A stretch of 64,000 nucleotides of DNA, taken from positions 52,592,734 through 52,656,733 of the forward strand of contig OY720350.1 of NCBI GenBank assembly GCA_963082975.1, read 5' to 3'. The notes below the pieces were generated by a model. It did not search any database. It was not told the DNA's origin and saw only the letters and a list, made by a program, of their open reading frames with translations. This DNA is from Labia minor (lineage: Eukaryota > Arthropoda > Insecta > Dermaptera > Spongiphoridae). Shown in pieces: positions 13,501-29,220 of the stretch (positions within the stretch are counted from its first letter, which is position 1; each line of letters opens with the position of its first letter). The position numbers and the translations under genes were made by a program.

Positions 13501-15529
13501 GTTTAGAATCAGAAATAAATAAGAATGATATATAATTCATAAATTTTATATTTTTATTTAAAAAAGTAGCTTTTTCGCTAAATCTTAATGAAAAATGTCG
13601 TTTTTTCTATGAAATCCACGAAAATAATTGAGATATCAATGAAATTTGAATTTATTCGAGTTTAGAATCAGAAATAAATAAGAATGATATATAATTCATA
13701 AATTTTATATTTTTATTTAAAAAAGTAGCTTTTTCGCTAAAATCTTAATGAAAAATGTCGTTTTTTCTATGAAATCCACGAAAATAATTGAGATATCAAT
13801 GAAATTTGAATTTATTCGAGTTTAGAATCAGAAATAAATAAGAATGATATATAATTCATAAATTTTATATTTTTATTTAAAAAAGTAGCTTTTTCGCTAA
13901 AATCTTAATGAAAAATGTCGTTTTTTCTATGAAATCCACGAAAATAATTGAGATATCAATGAAATTTGAATTTATTCGAGTTTAGAATCAGAAATAAATA
14001 AGAATGATATATAATTCATAAATTTTATATTTTTATTTAAAAAAGTAGCTTTTTCGCTAAAATCTTAATGAAAAATGTCGTTTTTTCTATGAAATCCACG
14101 AAAATAATTGAGATATCAATGAAATTTGAATTTATTCGAGTTTAGAATCAGAAATAAATAAGAATGATATATAATTCATAAATTTTATATTTTTATTTAA
14201 AAAAGTAGCTTTTTCGCTAAAATCTTAATGAAAAATGTCGTTTTTTCTATGAAATCCACGAAAATAATTGAGATATCAATGAAATTTGAATTTATTCGAG
14301 TTTAGAATCAGAAATAAATAAGAATGATATATAATTCATAAATTTTATATTTTTATTTAAAAAAGTAGCTTTTTCGCTAAAATCTTAATGAAAAATGTCG
14401 TTTTTTCTATGAAATCCACGAAAATAATTGAGATATCAATGAAATTTGGATTTATTCGAGTTTAGAATCAGAAATAAATAAGAATGATATATAATTCATA
14501 AATTTATATTTTTATTTAAAAAAGTAGCTTTTTCGCTAAAATCTTAATGAAAAATGTCGTTTTTCTATGAAATCCACGAAAATAATTGAGATATTGAAAA
14601 ATTTGAATTTATTCGAGTTTAGAATCAGAAATAAATAAGAATGATATATAATTCATAAATTTTATATTTTTATTTAAAAAAGTAGCTTTTTCGCTAAAAT
14701 CTTAATGAAAAATGTCGTTTTTTCTATGAAATCCACGAAAATAATTGAGATATCAATGAAATTTGGATTTATTCGAGTTTAGAATCAGAAATAAATAAGA
14801 ATGATATATAATTCATAAATTTTATATTTTTATTTAAAAAAGTAGCTTTTTCGCTAAAATCTTAATGAAAAATGTCGTTTTTTCTATGAAATCCACGAAA
14901 ATAATTGAGATATTGAAAAAATTTGAATTTATTCGAGTTTAGAATCAGAAATAAATAAGAATGATATATAATTCATAAATTTTATATTTTTATTTAAAAA
15001 GTAGCTTTTTCGCTAAAATCTTAATGAAAAATGTCGTTTTTTGTATTAAATCCACGAAAATAATTGAGATATCAATGAAATTTGAATTTATTCGAGTTTA
15101 GAATCAGAAATAAATAAGAATGATATATAATTCATAAATTTTATATTTTTATTTAAAAAAGTAGCTTTTTCGCTAAAATCTTAATGAAAAATGTCGTTTT
15201 TTCTATGAAATCCACGAAAATAATTGAGATATCCATGTAATTTGGATTTATTCGAGTTTAGAATCAGAAATAAATAAGAATGATATATAATTCATAAATT
15301 TTATATTTTTATTTAAAAAAGTAGCTTTTTCGCTAAAATCTTAATGAAAAATGTCGTTTTTTCTATGAAATCCACGAAAATAATTGAGATATCAATGAAA
15401 TTTGAATTTATTCGAGTTTAGAATCAGAAATAAATAAGAATGATATATAATTCATAAATTTTATATTTTTATTTAAAAAAGTAGCTTTTTCGCTAAAATC
15501 TTAATGAAAAATGTCGTTTTTTCTATGAA

Positions 15530-16830
15530 ATCCATGAAAATAATTGAGATATCAATGAAATTTGAATTTATTCGAGTTTAGAATAAGAAATAAATAAGAA
15601 TGATATATAATTCATAAATTTTATATTTTTATTTAAAAAAGTAGCTTTTTCGCTAAAATCTTAATGAAAAATGTCGTTTTTTCTATGAAATCCACGAAAA
15701 TAATTGAGATATTGAAAAAATTAAAATTTATTCGAGTTTAGAATCAGAAATAAATAAGAATGATATATAATTCATAAATTTTATATTTTTATATAAAAAA
15801 GTAGCTTTTTCGCTAAAATCTTTATGAAAAATGTCGTTTTTTCTATGAAATCCACGAAAATAATTGAGATATCCATGTAATTTGAATTTATTCGAGTTTA
15901 GAATCAGAAATAAATAAGAATGATATATAATTCATAAATTTTATATTTTTATTTAAAAAAGTAGCTTTTTCGCTAAAATCTTAATGAAAAATGTCGTTTT
16001 TTCTATGAAATCCACGAAAATAATTGAGATATCAATGAAATTTGAATTTATTCGAGTTTAGAATCAGAAATAAATAAGAATGATATATAATTCATAAATT
16101 TTATATTTTTATTTAAAAAAGTAGCTTTTTCGCTAAAATCTTAATGAAAAATGTCGTTTTTTCTATGAAATCCACGAAAATAATTGAGATATCAATGAAA
16201 TTTGAATTTATTCGAGTTTAGAATCAATCAGAAATAAATAAGAATGATATATAATTCATAAATTTTATATTTTTATTTAAAAAAGTAGCTTTTTCGCTAA
16301 AATCTTAATGAAAAATGTCGTTTTTTCTATGTAATCCATGAAAATAATTGAGATATCAATGAAATTTGAATTTATTCGAGTTTAGAATAAGAAATAAATA
16401 AGAATGATATATAATTCATAAATTTTATATTTTTATTTAAAAAAGTAGCTTTTTCGCTAAAATCTTAATGAAAAATGTCGTTTTTTCTATGAAATCCACG
16501 AAAATAATTGAGATATTGAAAAAATTAAAATTTATTCGAGTTTAGAATCAGAAATAAATAAGAATGATATATAATTCATAAATTTTATATTTTTATATAA
16601 AAAAGTAGCTTTTTCGCTAAAATCTTTATGAAAAATGTCGTTTTTTCTATGAAATCCACGAAAATAATTGAGATATCCATGTAATTTGAATTTATTCGAG
16701 TTTAGAATCAGAAATAAATAAGAATGATATATAATTCATAAATTTTATATTTTTATTTAAAAAAGTAGCTTTTTCGCTAAAATCTTAATGAAAAATGTCG
16801 TTTTTTCTATGAAATCCACGAAAATAATTG
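15530..16830 (+). repeat. 5-monomer (about 800 bp) tandem duplication
   Basis: The marker run GAATAAGAAA (15581 and 16385), TATATAAAAAAG (about 15790 and 16595), TCTTTATG (about 15820 and 16623) and CCATGTAA (15872 and 16677) recurs at about 804 bp, which is five monomers plus a 4-bp insertion (GAATCAATCAGAAA near 16221). Similarity ends near 16020/16830, where the cassette alleles differ. Confidence 0.8.
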
Positions 16831-18430
16831 AGATATTGAAAAAATTTGAATTTATTCGAGTTTAGAATCAGAAATAAATAAGAATGATATATAATTCATA
16901 AATTTTATATTTTTATTTAAAAAAGTAGCTTTTTCGCTAAAATCTTAATGAAAAATGTCGTTTTTTCTATGAAATCCACTAAAATAATTGAGATATCAAT
17001 GAAATTTGAATTTATTCGAGTTTAGAATCAGAAATAAATAAGAATGATATATAATTCATAAATTTTATATTTTTATTTAAAAAAGTAGCTTTTTCGCTAA
17101 AATCTTAATGAAAAATGTCGTTTTTTCTATGAAATCCACGAAAATAATTGAGATATCAATGAAATTTGAATTTATTCGAGTTTAGAATCAGAAATAAATA
17201 AGAATGATATATAATTCATAAATTTTATATTTTTATTTAAAAAAGTAGCTTTTTCGCTAAAATCTTAATGAAAAATGTCGTTTTTTCTATGAAATCCACG
17301 AAAATAATTGAGATATTGAAAAAATTTGAATTTATTCGAGTTTAGAATCAGAAATAAATAAGAATGATATATAATTCATAAATTTTATATTTTTATTTAA
17401 AAAAGTAGCTTTTTCGCTAAAATCTTAATGAAAAATGTCGTTTTTTGTATTAAATCCACGAAAATAATTGAGATATCAATGAAATTTGAATTTATTCGAG
17501 TTTAGAATCAGAAATAAATAAGAATGATATATAATTCATAAATTTTATATTTTTATTTAAAAAAGTAGCTTTTTCGCTAAAATCTTAATGAAAAATGTCG
17601 TTTTTTGTATTAAATCCACGAAAATAATTGAGATATTGAAAAAATTAAAATTTATTCGAGTTTAGATTCAGAAATAAATAAGAATGATATATAATTCATA
17701 AATTTTATATTTTTATTTAAAAAAGTAGCTTTTTCGCTAAAATCTTAATGAAAAATGTCGTTTTTTCTATGAAATCCACGAAAATAATTGAGATATTGAA
17801 AAAATTTGAATTTATTCGAGTTTAGAATCAGAAATAAATAAGAATGATATATAATTCATAAATTTTATATTTTTATTTAAAAAAGTAGCTTTTTCGCTAA
17901 AATCTTAATGAAAAATGTCGTTTTTTCTATGAAATCCACGAAAATAATTGAGATATCTATGTAATTTGAATTTATTCGAGTTTAGAATCAGAAATAAATA
18001 AGAATGATATATAATTCATAAATTTTATATTTTTATTTAAAAAAGTAGCTTTTTCGCTAAAATCTTAATGAAAAATGTCGTTTTTTCTATGAAATCCACG
18101 AAAATAATTGAGATATTGAAAAAATTAAAATTTATTCGAGTTTAGAATCAGAAATAAATAAGAATGATATATAATTCATAAATTTTATATTTTTATTTAA
18201 AAAAGTAGCTTTTTCGCTAAAATCTTAATGAAAAATGTCGTTTTTTGTATTAAATCCACGAAAATAATTGAGATATCTATGTAATTTGAATTTATTCGAG
18301 TTTAGAATCAGAAATAAATAAGAATGATATATAATTCATAAATTTTATATTTATATTTAAAAAAGTAGCTTTTTCGCTAAAATCTTAATGAAAAATGTCG
18401 TTTTTTCTATGAAATCCACGAAAATAATTG

Positions 18431-18590
18431 AGGTATCAATGAAATTTGAATTTATTCGAGTTTAGAACCAGAAATAAATAAGAATGATATATAATTAATA
18501 AATTTTATATTTATATTTAAAAAATTAGCTTTTTCGCTAAAATCTTAATGAAAAATGTCGTTTTTTCTATGAAATCCACGAAAATAATTG
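18431..18590 (+). repeat. Marker monomer (GAGGTATC / AGAACCAG / AATTAATAAA / AAATTAGC)
   Basis: First of about eleven copies of an unusually diverged monomer carrying four linked changes: GAGGTATC, TTTAGAACCAG, ATAATTAATAAA, and TTATATTTAAAAAATTAGC. Other copies begin at about 20191, 23711, 25311, 30109, 34909, 36829, 37949, 40829, 42749, 43869 and 45153. A copy near 19295 has the second half only, with AGAATCAG. Spacings in monomers are about 11, 22, 10, 30, 30, 12, 7, 18, 12, 7 and 8. The linked changes show common descent by segmental duplication. Confidence 0.9.
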
Positions 18591-21500
18591 AGATATCAAT
18601 GAAATTTGAATTTATTCGAGTTTAGAATCAGAAATAAATAAGAATGATATATAATTCATAAATTTTATATTTTTATTTAAAAAAGTAGCTTTTTCGCTAA
18701 AATCTTAATGAAAAATGTCGTTTTTTCTATGAAATCCACGAAAATAATTGAGATATTGAAAAAATTTGAATTTATTCGAGTTTAGAATCAGAAATAAATA
18801 AGAATGATATATAATTCATAAATTTTATATTTTTATTTAAAAAAGTAGCTTTTTCGCTAAAATCTTAATGAAAAATGTCGTTTTTTCTATGAAATCCACG
18901 AAAATAATTGAGATATCTATGTAATTTGAATTTATTCGAGTTTAGAATCAGAAATAAATAAGAATGATATATAATTCATAAATTTTATATTTTTATTTAA
19001 AAAAGTAGCTTTTTCGCTAAAATCTTAATGAAAAATGTCGTTTTTTCTATGAAATCCACGAAAATAATTGAGATATTGAAAAAATTTGAATTTATTCGAG
19101 TTTAGAATCAGAAATAAATAAGAATGATATATAATTCATAAATTTTATATTTTTATTTAAAAAAGTAGCTTTTTCGCTAAAATCTTAATGAAAAATGTCG
19201 TTTTTTCTATGAAATCCACGAAAATAATTGAGATATCAATGAAATTTGAATTTATTCGAGTTTAGAATCAGAAATAAATAAGAATGATATATAATTAATA
19301 AATTTTATATTTATATTTAAAAAATTAGCTTTTTCGCTAAAATCTTAATGAAAAATGTCGTTTTTTCTATGAAATCCACGAAAATAATTGAGATATCAAT
19401 GAAATTTGAATTTATTCGAGTTTAGAATCAGAAATAAATAAGAATGATATATAATTCATAAATTTTATATTTTTATTTAAAAAAGTAGCTTTTTCGCTAA
19501 AATCTTAATGAAAAATGTCGTTTTTTCTATGAAATCCACGAAAATAATTGAGATATTGAAAAAATTTGAATTTATTCGAGTTTAGAATCAGAAATAAATA
19601 AGAATGATATATAATTCATAAATTTTATATTTTTATTTAAAAAAGTAGCTTTTTCGCTAAAATCTTAATGAAAAATGTCGTTTTTTCTATGAAATCCACG
19701 AAAATAATTGAGATATCAATGAAATTTGAATTTATTCGAGTTTAGAATCAGAAATAAATAAGAATGATATATAATTCATAAATTTTATATTTTTATTTAA
19801 AAAAGTAGCTTTTTCGCTAAAATCTTAATGAAAAATGTCGTTTTTTCTATGAAATCCACGAAAATAATTGAGATATCTATGTAATTTGAATTTATTCGAG
19901 TTTAGAATCAGAAATAAATAAGAATGATATATAATTCATAAATTTTATATTTTTATTTAAAAAAGTAGCTTTTTCGCTAAAATCTTAATGAAAAATGTCG
20001 TTTTTTCTATGAAATCCACGAAAATAATTGAGATATTGAAAAAATTTGAATTTATTCGAGTTTAGAATCAGAAATAAATAAGAATGATATATAATTCATA
20101 AATTTTATATTTTTATTTAAAAAAGTAGCTTTTTCGCTAAAATCTTAATGAAAAATGTCGTTTTTTCTATGAAATCCACGAAAATAATTGAGGTATCAAT
20201 GAAATTTGAATTTATTCGAGTTTAGAACCAGAAATAAATAAGAATGATATATAATTAATAAATTTTATATTTATATTTAAAAAATTAGCTTTTTCGCTAA
20301 AATCTTAATGAAAAATGTCGTTTTTTCTATGAAATCCACGAAAATAATTGAGATATCAATGAAATTTGAATTTATTCGAGTTTAGAATCAGAAATAAATA
20401 AGAATGATATATAATTCATAAATTTTATATTTTTATTTAAAAAAGTAGCTTTTTCGCTAAAATCTTAATGAAAAATGTCGTTTTTTCTATGAAATCCACG
20501 AAAATAATTGAGATATTGAAAAAATTTGAATTTATTCGAGTTTAGAATCAGAAATAAATAAGAATGATATATAATTCATAAATTTTATATTTTTATTTAA
20601 AAAAGTAGCTTTTTCGCTAAAATCTTAATGAAAAATGTCGTTTTTTCTATGAAATCCACGAAAATAATTGAGATATCTATGTAATTTGAATTTATTCGAG
20701 TTTAGAATCAGAAATAAATAAGAATGATATATAATTCATAAATTTTATATTTTTATTTAAAAAAGTAGCTTTTTCGCTAAAATCTTAATGAAAAATGTCG
20801 TTTTTTCTATGAAATCCACGAAAATAATTGAGATATTGAAAAAATTTGAATTTATTCGAGTTTAGAATCAGAAATAAATAAGAATGATATATAATTCATA
20901 AATTTTATATTTTTATTTAAAAAAGTAGCTTTTTCGCTAAAATCTTAATGAAAAATGTCGTTTTTTCTATGAAATCCACGAAAATAATTGAGATATCAAT
21001 GAAATTTGAATTTATTCGAGTTTAGAATCAGAAATAAATAAGAATGATATATAATTCATAAATTTTATATTTTTATTTAAAAAAGTAGCTTTTTCGCTAA
21101 AATCTTAATGAAAAATGTCGTTTTTTCTATGAAATCCACGAAAATAATTGAGATATTGAAAAAATTTGAATTTATTCGAGTTTAGAATCAGAAATAAATA
21201 AGAATGATATATAATTCATAAATTTTATATTTTTATTTAAAAAAGTAGCTTTTTCGCTAAAATCTTAATGAAAAATGTCGTTTTTTGTATTAAATCCACG
21301 AAAATAATTGAGATATCAATGAAACTTGAATTTATTCGAGTTTAGAATCAGAAATAAATAAGAATGATATATAATTCATAAATTTTATATTTTTATTTAA
21401 AAAAGTAGCTTTTTCGCTAAAATCTTAATGAAAAATGTCGTTTTTTCTATGAAATCCACGAAAATAATTGAGATATTGAAAAAATTTGAATTTATTCGAG

Positions 21501-23069
21501 TTTAGAATCAGAAATAAATAAGAATGATATATAATTCATAAATTTTATATTTTTATTTAAAAAAGTAGCTTTTTCGCTAAAATCTTAATGAAAAATGTCG
21601 TTTTTTCTATGAAATCCACGAAAATAATTGAGATATCAATGAAATTTGAATTTATTCGAGTTTAGAATCAGAAATAAATAAGAATGATATATAATTCATA
21701 AATTTTATATTTTTATTTAAAAAAGTAGCTTTTTCGCTAAAATCTTAATGAAAAATGTCGTTTTTACTATGAAATCCACGAAAATAATTGAGATATCCAT
21801 GTAATTTGGATTTATTCGAGTTTAGAATCAGAAATAAATAAGAATGATATATAATTCATAAATTTTATATTTTTATTTAAAAAAGTAGCTTTTTCGCTAA
21901 AATCTTAATGAAAAATGTCGTTTTTTCTATGAAATCCACGAAAATAATTGAGATATTGAAAAAATTTGAATTTATTCGAGTTTAGAATCAGAAATAAATA
22001 AGAATGATATATAATTCATAAATTTTATATTTTTATTTAAAAAAGTAGCTTTTTCGCTAAAATCTTAATGAAAAATGTCGTTTTTTCTATGAAATCCACG
22101 AAAATAATTGAGATATTGAAAAAATTTGAATTTATTCGAGTTTAGAATCAGAAATAAATAAGAATGATATATAATTCATAAATTTTATATTTTTATTTAA
22201 AAAAGTAGCTTTTTCGCTAAAATCTTAATGAAAAATGTCGTTTTTTCTATGAAATCCACGAAAATAATTGAGATATCCATGTAATTTGGATTTATTCGAG
22301 TTTAGAATCAGAAATAAATAAGAATGATATATAATTCATAAATTTTATATTTTTATTTAAAAAAGTAGCTTTTTCGCTAAAATCTTAATGAAAAATGTCG
22401 TTTTTTCTATGAAATCCACGAAAATAATTGAGATATCAATGAAATTTGAATTTATTCGAGTTTAGAATCAGAAATAAATAAGAATGATATATAATTCATA
22501 AATTTTATATTTTTATTTAAAAAAGTAGCTTTTTCGCTAAAATCTTAATGAAAAATGTCGTTTTTTCTATGAAATCCACGAAAATAATTGAGATATTGAA
22601 AAAATTTGAATTTATTCGAGTTTAGAATCAGAAATAAATAAGAATGATATATAATTCATAAATTTTATATTTTTATTTAAAAAAGTAGCTTTTTCGCTAA
22701 AATCTTAATGAAAAATGTCATTTTTTCTATGAAATCCATGAAAATAATTGAGATATCAATGAAATTTGAATTTATTCGAGTTTAGAATCAGAAATAAATA
22801 AGAATGATATATAATTCATAAATTATATATTTTTATTTAAAAAAGTAGCTTTTTCGCTAAAATCTTAATGAAAAATGTCGTTTTTTGTATTAAATCCACG
22901 AAAATAATTGAGATATCAATGAAACTTGAATTTATTCGAGTTTAGAATCTGAAATAAATAAGAATAATATATAATTCATAAATTTTATATATTTATTTAA
23001 AAAAGTAGCTTTTTCGCTAAAATCTTAATGAAAAATGTCGTTTTTTCTATGAAATCCACGAAAATAATT

Positions 23070-26000
23070 GAGATATCAATGAAATTTGAATTTATTCGAG
23101 TTTAGAATCAGAAATAAATAAGAATGATATATAATTCATAAATTTTATATTTTTATTTAAAAAAGTAGCTTTTTCGCTAAAATCTTAATGAAAAATGTCG
23201 TTTTTTCTATGAAATCCACGAAAATAATTGAGATATTGAAAAAATTTGAATTTATTCGAGTTTAGAATCAGAAATAAATAAGAATGATATATAATTCATA
23301 AATTTTATATTTATATTTAAAAAAGTAGCTTTTTCGCTAAAATCTTAATGAAAAATGTCGTTTTTTCTATGAAATCCACGAAAATAATTGAGATATCCAT
23401 GTAATTTGAATTTATTCGAGTTTAGAATCAGAAATAAATAAGAATGATATATAATTCATAAATTTTATATTTTTATTTAAAAAAGTAGCTTTTTCGCTAA
23501 AATCTTAATGAAAAATGTCGTTTTTTCTATGAAATCCACGAAAATAATTGAGATATTGAAAAAATTTGAATTTATTCGAGTTTAGAATCAGAAATAAATA
23601 AGAATGATATATAATTCATAAATTTTATATTTTTATTTAAAAAAGTAGCTTTTTCGCTAAAATCTTAATGAAAAATGTCGTTTTTTCTATGAAATCCACG
23701 AAAATAATTGAGGTATCAATGAAATTTGAATTTATTCGAGTTTAGAACCAGAAATAAATAAGAATGATATATAATTAATAAATTTTATATTTATATTTAA
23801 AAAATTAGCTTTTTCGCTAAAATCTTAATGAAAAATGTCGTTTTTTCTATGAAATCCACGAAAATAATTGAGATATCAATGAAATTTGAATTTATTCGAG
23901 TTTAGAATCAGAAATAAATAAGAATGATATATAATTCATAAATTTTATATTTTTATTTAAAAAAGTAGCTTTTTCGCTAAAATCTTAATGAAAAATGTCG
24001 TTTTTTCTATGAAATCCACGAAAATAATTGAGATATTGAAAAAATTTGAATTTATTCGAGTTTAGAATCAGAAATAAATAAGAATGATATATAATTCATA
24101 AATTTTATATTTTTATTTAAAAAAGTAGCTTTTTCGCTAAAATCTTAATGAAAAATGTCGTTTTTTCTATGAAATCCACGAAAATAATTGAGATATCTAT
24201 GTAATTTAAATTTATTCGAGTTTAGAATCAGAAATAAATAAGAATGATATATAATTCATAAATTTTATATTTTTATTTAAAAAAGTAGCTTTTTCGCTAA
24301 AATCTTAATGAAAAATGTCGTTTTTTCTATGAAATCCACGAAAATAATTGAGATATTGAAAAAATTTGAATTTATTCGAGTTTAGAATAAGAAATAAATA
24401 AGAATGATATATAATTCATAAATTTTATATTTTTATTTAAAAAAGTAGCTTTTTCGCTAAAATCTTAATGAAAAATGTCGTTTTTTCTATGAAATCCACG
24501 AAAATAATTGAGATATTGAAAAAATTAAAATTTATTCGAGTTTAGAATCAGAAATAAATAAGAATGATATATAATTCATAAATTTTATATTTTTATTTAA
24601 AAAAGTAGCTTTTTCGCTAAAATCTTAATGAAAAATGTCGTTTTTTCTATGAAATCCATGAAAATAATTGAGATATCAATGAAATTTGAATTTATTCGAG
24701 TTTAGAATCAGAAATAAATAAGAATGATATATAATTCATAAATTTTATATTTTTATTTAAAAAAGTAGCTTTTTCGCTAAAATCTTAATGAAAAATGTCG
24801 TTTTTTCTATGAAATCCACGAAAATAATTGAGATATTGAAAAAATTTGAATTTATTCGAGTTTAGAATCAGAAATAAATAAGAATGATATATAATTCATA
24901 AATTTTATATTTATATTTAAAAAAGTAGCTTTTTCGCTAAAATCTTAATGAAAAATGTCGTTTTTTCTATGAAATCCACGAAAATAATTGAGATATCCAT
25001 GTAATTTGAATTTATTCGAGTTTAGAATCAGAAATAAATAAGAATGATATATAATTCATAAATTTTATATTTTTATTTAAAAAAGTAGCTTTTTCGCTAA
25101 AATCTTAATGAAAAATGTCGTTTTTTCTATGAAATCCACGAAAATAATTGAGATATTGAAAAAATTTGAATTTATTCGAGTTTAGAATCAGAAATAAATA
25201 AGAATGATATATAATTCATAAATTTTATATTTTTATTTAAAAAAGTAGCTTTTTCGCTAAAATCTTAATGAAAAATGTCGTTTTTTCTATGAAATCCACG
25301 AAAATAATTGAGGTATCAATGAAATTTGAATTTATTCGAGTTTAGAACCAGAAATAAATAAGAATGATATATAATTAATAAATTTTATATTTATATTTAA
25401 AAAATTAGCTTTTTCGCTAAAATCTTAATGAAAAATGTCGTTTTTTCTATGAAATCCACGAAAATAATTGAGATATCAATGAAATTTGAATTTATTCGAG
25501 TTTAGAATCAGAAATAAATAAGAATGATATATAATTCATAAATTTTATATTTTTATTTAAAAAAGTAGCTTTTTCGCTAAAATCTTAATGAAAAATGTCG
25601 TTTTTTCTATGAAATCCACGAAAATAATTGAGATATTGAAAAAATTTGAATTTATTCGAGTTTAGAATCAGAAATAAATAAGAATGATATATAATTCATA
25701 AATTTTATATTTTTATTTAAAAAAGTAGCTTTTTCGCTAAAATCTTAATGAAAAATGTCGTTTTTTCTATGAAATCCACGAAAATAATTGAGATATCTAT
25801 GTAATTTAAATTTATTCGAGTTTAGAATCAGAAATAAATAAGAATGATATATAATTCATAAATTTTATATTTTTATTTAAAAAAGTAGCTTTTTCGCTAA
25901 AATCTTAATGAAAAATGTCGTTTTTTCTATGAAATCCACGAAAATAATTGAGATATTGAAAAAATTTGAATTTATTCGAGTTTAGAATAAGAAATAAATA

Positions 26001-26430
26001 AGAATGATATATAATTCATAAATTTTATATTTTTATTTAAAAAAGTAGCTTTTTCGCTAAAATCTTAATGAAAAATGTCGTTTTTTCTATGAAATCCACG
26101 AAAATAATTGAGATATTGAAAAATTAAATTTATTCGAGTTTAGAATCAGAAATAAATAAGAATGATATATAATTCATAAATTTTATATTTTTATTTAAAA
26201 AAGTAGCTTTTTCGCTAAAATCTTAATGAAAAATGTCGTTTTTTCTATGAAATCCATGAAAATAATTGAGATATCAATGAAATTTGAATTTATTCGAGTT
26301 TAGAATCAGAAATAAATAAGAATGATATATAATTCATAAATTTTATATTTTTATTTAAAAAAGTAGCTTTTTCGCTAAAATCTTAATGAAAAATGTCGTT
26401 TTTTCTATGAAATCCACGAAAATAATTGAG
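23070..26430 (+). repeat. 10-monomer (1600 bp) higher-order tandem duplication
   Basis: Two adjacent near-identical 1600-bp units, plus the start of a third. Paired markers: TTATATTTAA at 23311 and 24911; GGTATCAAT with GAACCAG at 23711 and 25311; the cassette GTAATTTAAA at 24201 and 25801; TTTAGAATAA at 24381 and 25981. The second unit has a 2-bp deletion near 26120. Similarity stops near 24830/26430, where the cassette changes. Confidence 0.88.
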
Positions 26431-28179
26431 ATATCCATGTAATTTGGATTTATTCGAGTTTAGAATCAGAAATAAATAAGAATGATATATAATTCATAAA
26501 TTTTATATTTTTATTTAAAAAAGTAGCTTTTTCGCTAAAATCTTAATGAAAAATGTCGTTTTTTCTATGAAATCCACGAAAATAATTGAGATATCAATGA
26601 AATTTGAATTTATTCGAGTTTAGAATCAGAAATAAATAAGAATGATATATAATTCATAAATTTTATATTTTTATTTAAAAAAGTAGCTTTTTCGCTAAAA
26701 TCTTAATGAAAAATGTCGTTTTTTCTATGAAATCCACGAAAATAATTGAGATATCAATGAAATTTGAATTTATTCGAGTTTAGAATCAGAAATAAATAAG
26801 AATGATATATAATTCATAAATTTTATATTTTTATTTAAAAAAGTAGCTTTTTCGCTAAAATCTTAATGAAAAATGTCGTTTTTTCTATGAAATCCACGAA
26901 AATAATTGAGATATCAATGAAATTTGGATTTATTCGAGTTTAGAATCAGAAATAAATAAGAATGATATATAATTCATAAATTTTATATTTTTATTTAAAA
27001 AAGTAGCTTTTTCGCTAAAATCTTAATGAAAAATGTCGTTTTTTCTATGAAATCCACGAAAATAATTGAGATATTGAAAAAATTAAAATTTATTCGAGTT
27101 TAAAATCAGAAATAAATAAGAATGATATATAATTCATAAATTTTATATTTTTATTTAAAAAAGTAGCTTTTTCGCTAAAATCTTTATGAAAAATGTCGTT
27201 TTTTCTATGAAATCGACGAAAATAATTGAGATATCCATGTAATTTGAATTTATTCGAGTTTAGAATCAGAAATAAATAAGAATGATATATAATTCATAAA
27301 TTTTATATTTTTATTTAAAAAAGTAGCTTTTTCGCTAAAATCTTAATGAAAAATGTCGTTTTTTCTATGAAATTCACGAAAATAATTGAGATATCAATGA
27401 AATTTGAATTTATTCGAGTTTAGAATCAGAAATAAATAAGAATGATATATAATTCATAAATTTTATATTTTTATTTAAAAAAGTAGCTTTTTCGCTAAAA
27501 TCTTAATGAAAAATGTCGTTTTTTCTATGAAATCCACGAAAATAATTGAGATATCAATGAAATTTGAATTTATTCGAGTTTAGAATCAGAAATAAATAAG
27601 AATGATATATAATTCATAAATTTTATATTTTTATTTAAAAAAGTAGCTTTTTCGCTAAAATCTTAATGAAAAATGTAGTTTTTTCTATGAAATCCACGAA
27701 AATAATTGAGATATTGAAAAAATTAAAATTTATTCGAGTTTAGAATCAGAAATAAATAAGAATGATATATAATTCATAAATTTTATATTTTTATTTAAAA
27801 AAGTAGCTTTTTCGCTAAAATCTTAATGAAAAATGTCGTTTTTTCTATGAAATCCATGAAAATAATTGAGATATCAATGAAATTTGAATTTATTCGAGTT
27901 TAGAATCAGAAATAAATAAGAATGATATATAATTCATAAATTTTATATTTTTATTTAAAAAAGTAGCTTTTTCGCTAAAATCTTAATGAAAAATGTCGTT
28001 TTTTCTATGAAATCCACGAAAATAATTGAGATATCCATGTAATTTGGATTTATTCGAGTTTAGAATCAGAAATAAATAAGAATGATATATAATTCATAAA
28101 TTTTATATTTTTATTTAAAAAAGTAGCTTTTTCGCTAAAATCTTAATGAAAAATGTCGTTTTTTCTATGAAATCCACGA

Positions 28180-29220
28180 AAATAATTGAGATATCAATGA
28201 AATTTGAATTTATTCGAGTTTAGAATCAGAAATAAATAAGAATGATATATAATTCATAAATTTTATATTTTTATTTAAAAAAGTAGCTTTTTCGCTAAAA
28301 TCTTAATGAAAAATGTCGTTTTTTGTATTAAATCCACGAAAATAATTGAGATATCAATGAAACTTGAATTTATTCGAGTTTAGAATCAGAAATAAATAAG
28401 AATGATATATAATTCATAAATTTTATATTTTTATTTAAAAAAGTAGCTTTTTCGCTAAAATCTTAATGAAAAATGTCATTTTTTCTATGAAATCCATGAA
28501 AATAATTGAGATATCAATGAAATTTGAATTTATTCGAGTTTGGAATCAGAAATAAATAAGAATGATATATAATTCATAAATTTTATATTTTTATTTAAAA
28601 AAGTAGCTTTTTCGCTAAAATCTTAATGAAAAATGTCGTTTTTTCTATGAAATCCACGAAAATAATTGAGATATCAATGAAATTTGAATTTATTCGAGTT
28701 TAGAATCAGAAATAAATAAGAATGATATATAATTCATAAATTATATATTTTTATTTAAAAAAGTAGCTTTTTCGCTAAAATCTTAATGAAAAATGTCGTT
28801 TTTTGTATTAAATCCACGAAAATAATTGAGATATCAATGAAACTTGAATTTATTCGAGTTTAGAATCTGAAATAAATAAGAATAATATATAATTCATAAA
28901 TTTTATATATTTATTTAAAAAAGTAGCTTTTTCGCTAAAATCTTAATGAAAAATGTCGTTTTTTCTATGAAATCCACGAAAATAATTGAGATATCAATGA
29001 AATTTGAATTTATTCGAGTTTAGAATCAGAAATAAATAAGAATGATATATAATTCATAAATTTTATATTTTTATTTAAAAAAGTAGCTTTTTCGCTAAAA
29101 TCTTAATGAAAAATGTCGTTTTTTCTATGAAATCCACGAAAATAATTGAGATATTGAAAAAATTTGAATTTATTCGAGTTTAGAATCAGAAATAAATAAG
29201 AATGATATATAATTCATAAA
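28180..29220 (+). repeat. Satellite haplotype block with GTCATT / TGGAATC / AATCTGAAA markers, copy 1
   Basis: Ordered markers are TTGTATTAAATCC (28323), AAATGTCATT (28471), GTTTGGAATC (28539), ATTATATATTT (28740), AATCTGAAATAAATAAGAATA (28864) and TTTATATATTTATT. The same set occurs at about 30580-31620 (offset 2400) and 38420-39440 (offset 10240). An older partial relative lies at about 22700-23000. Confidence 0.87.
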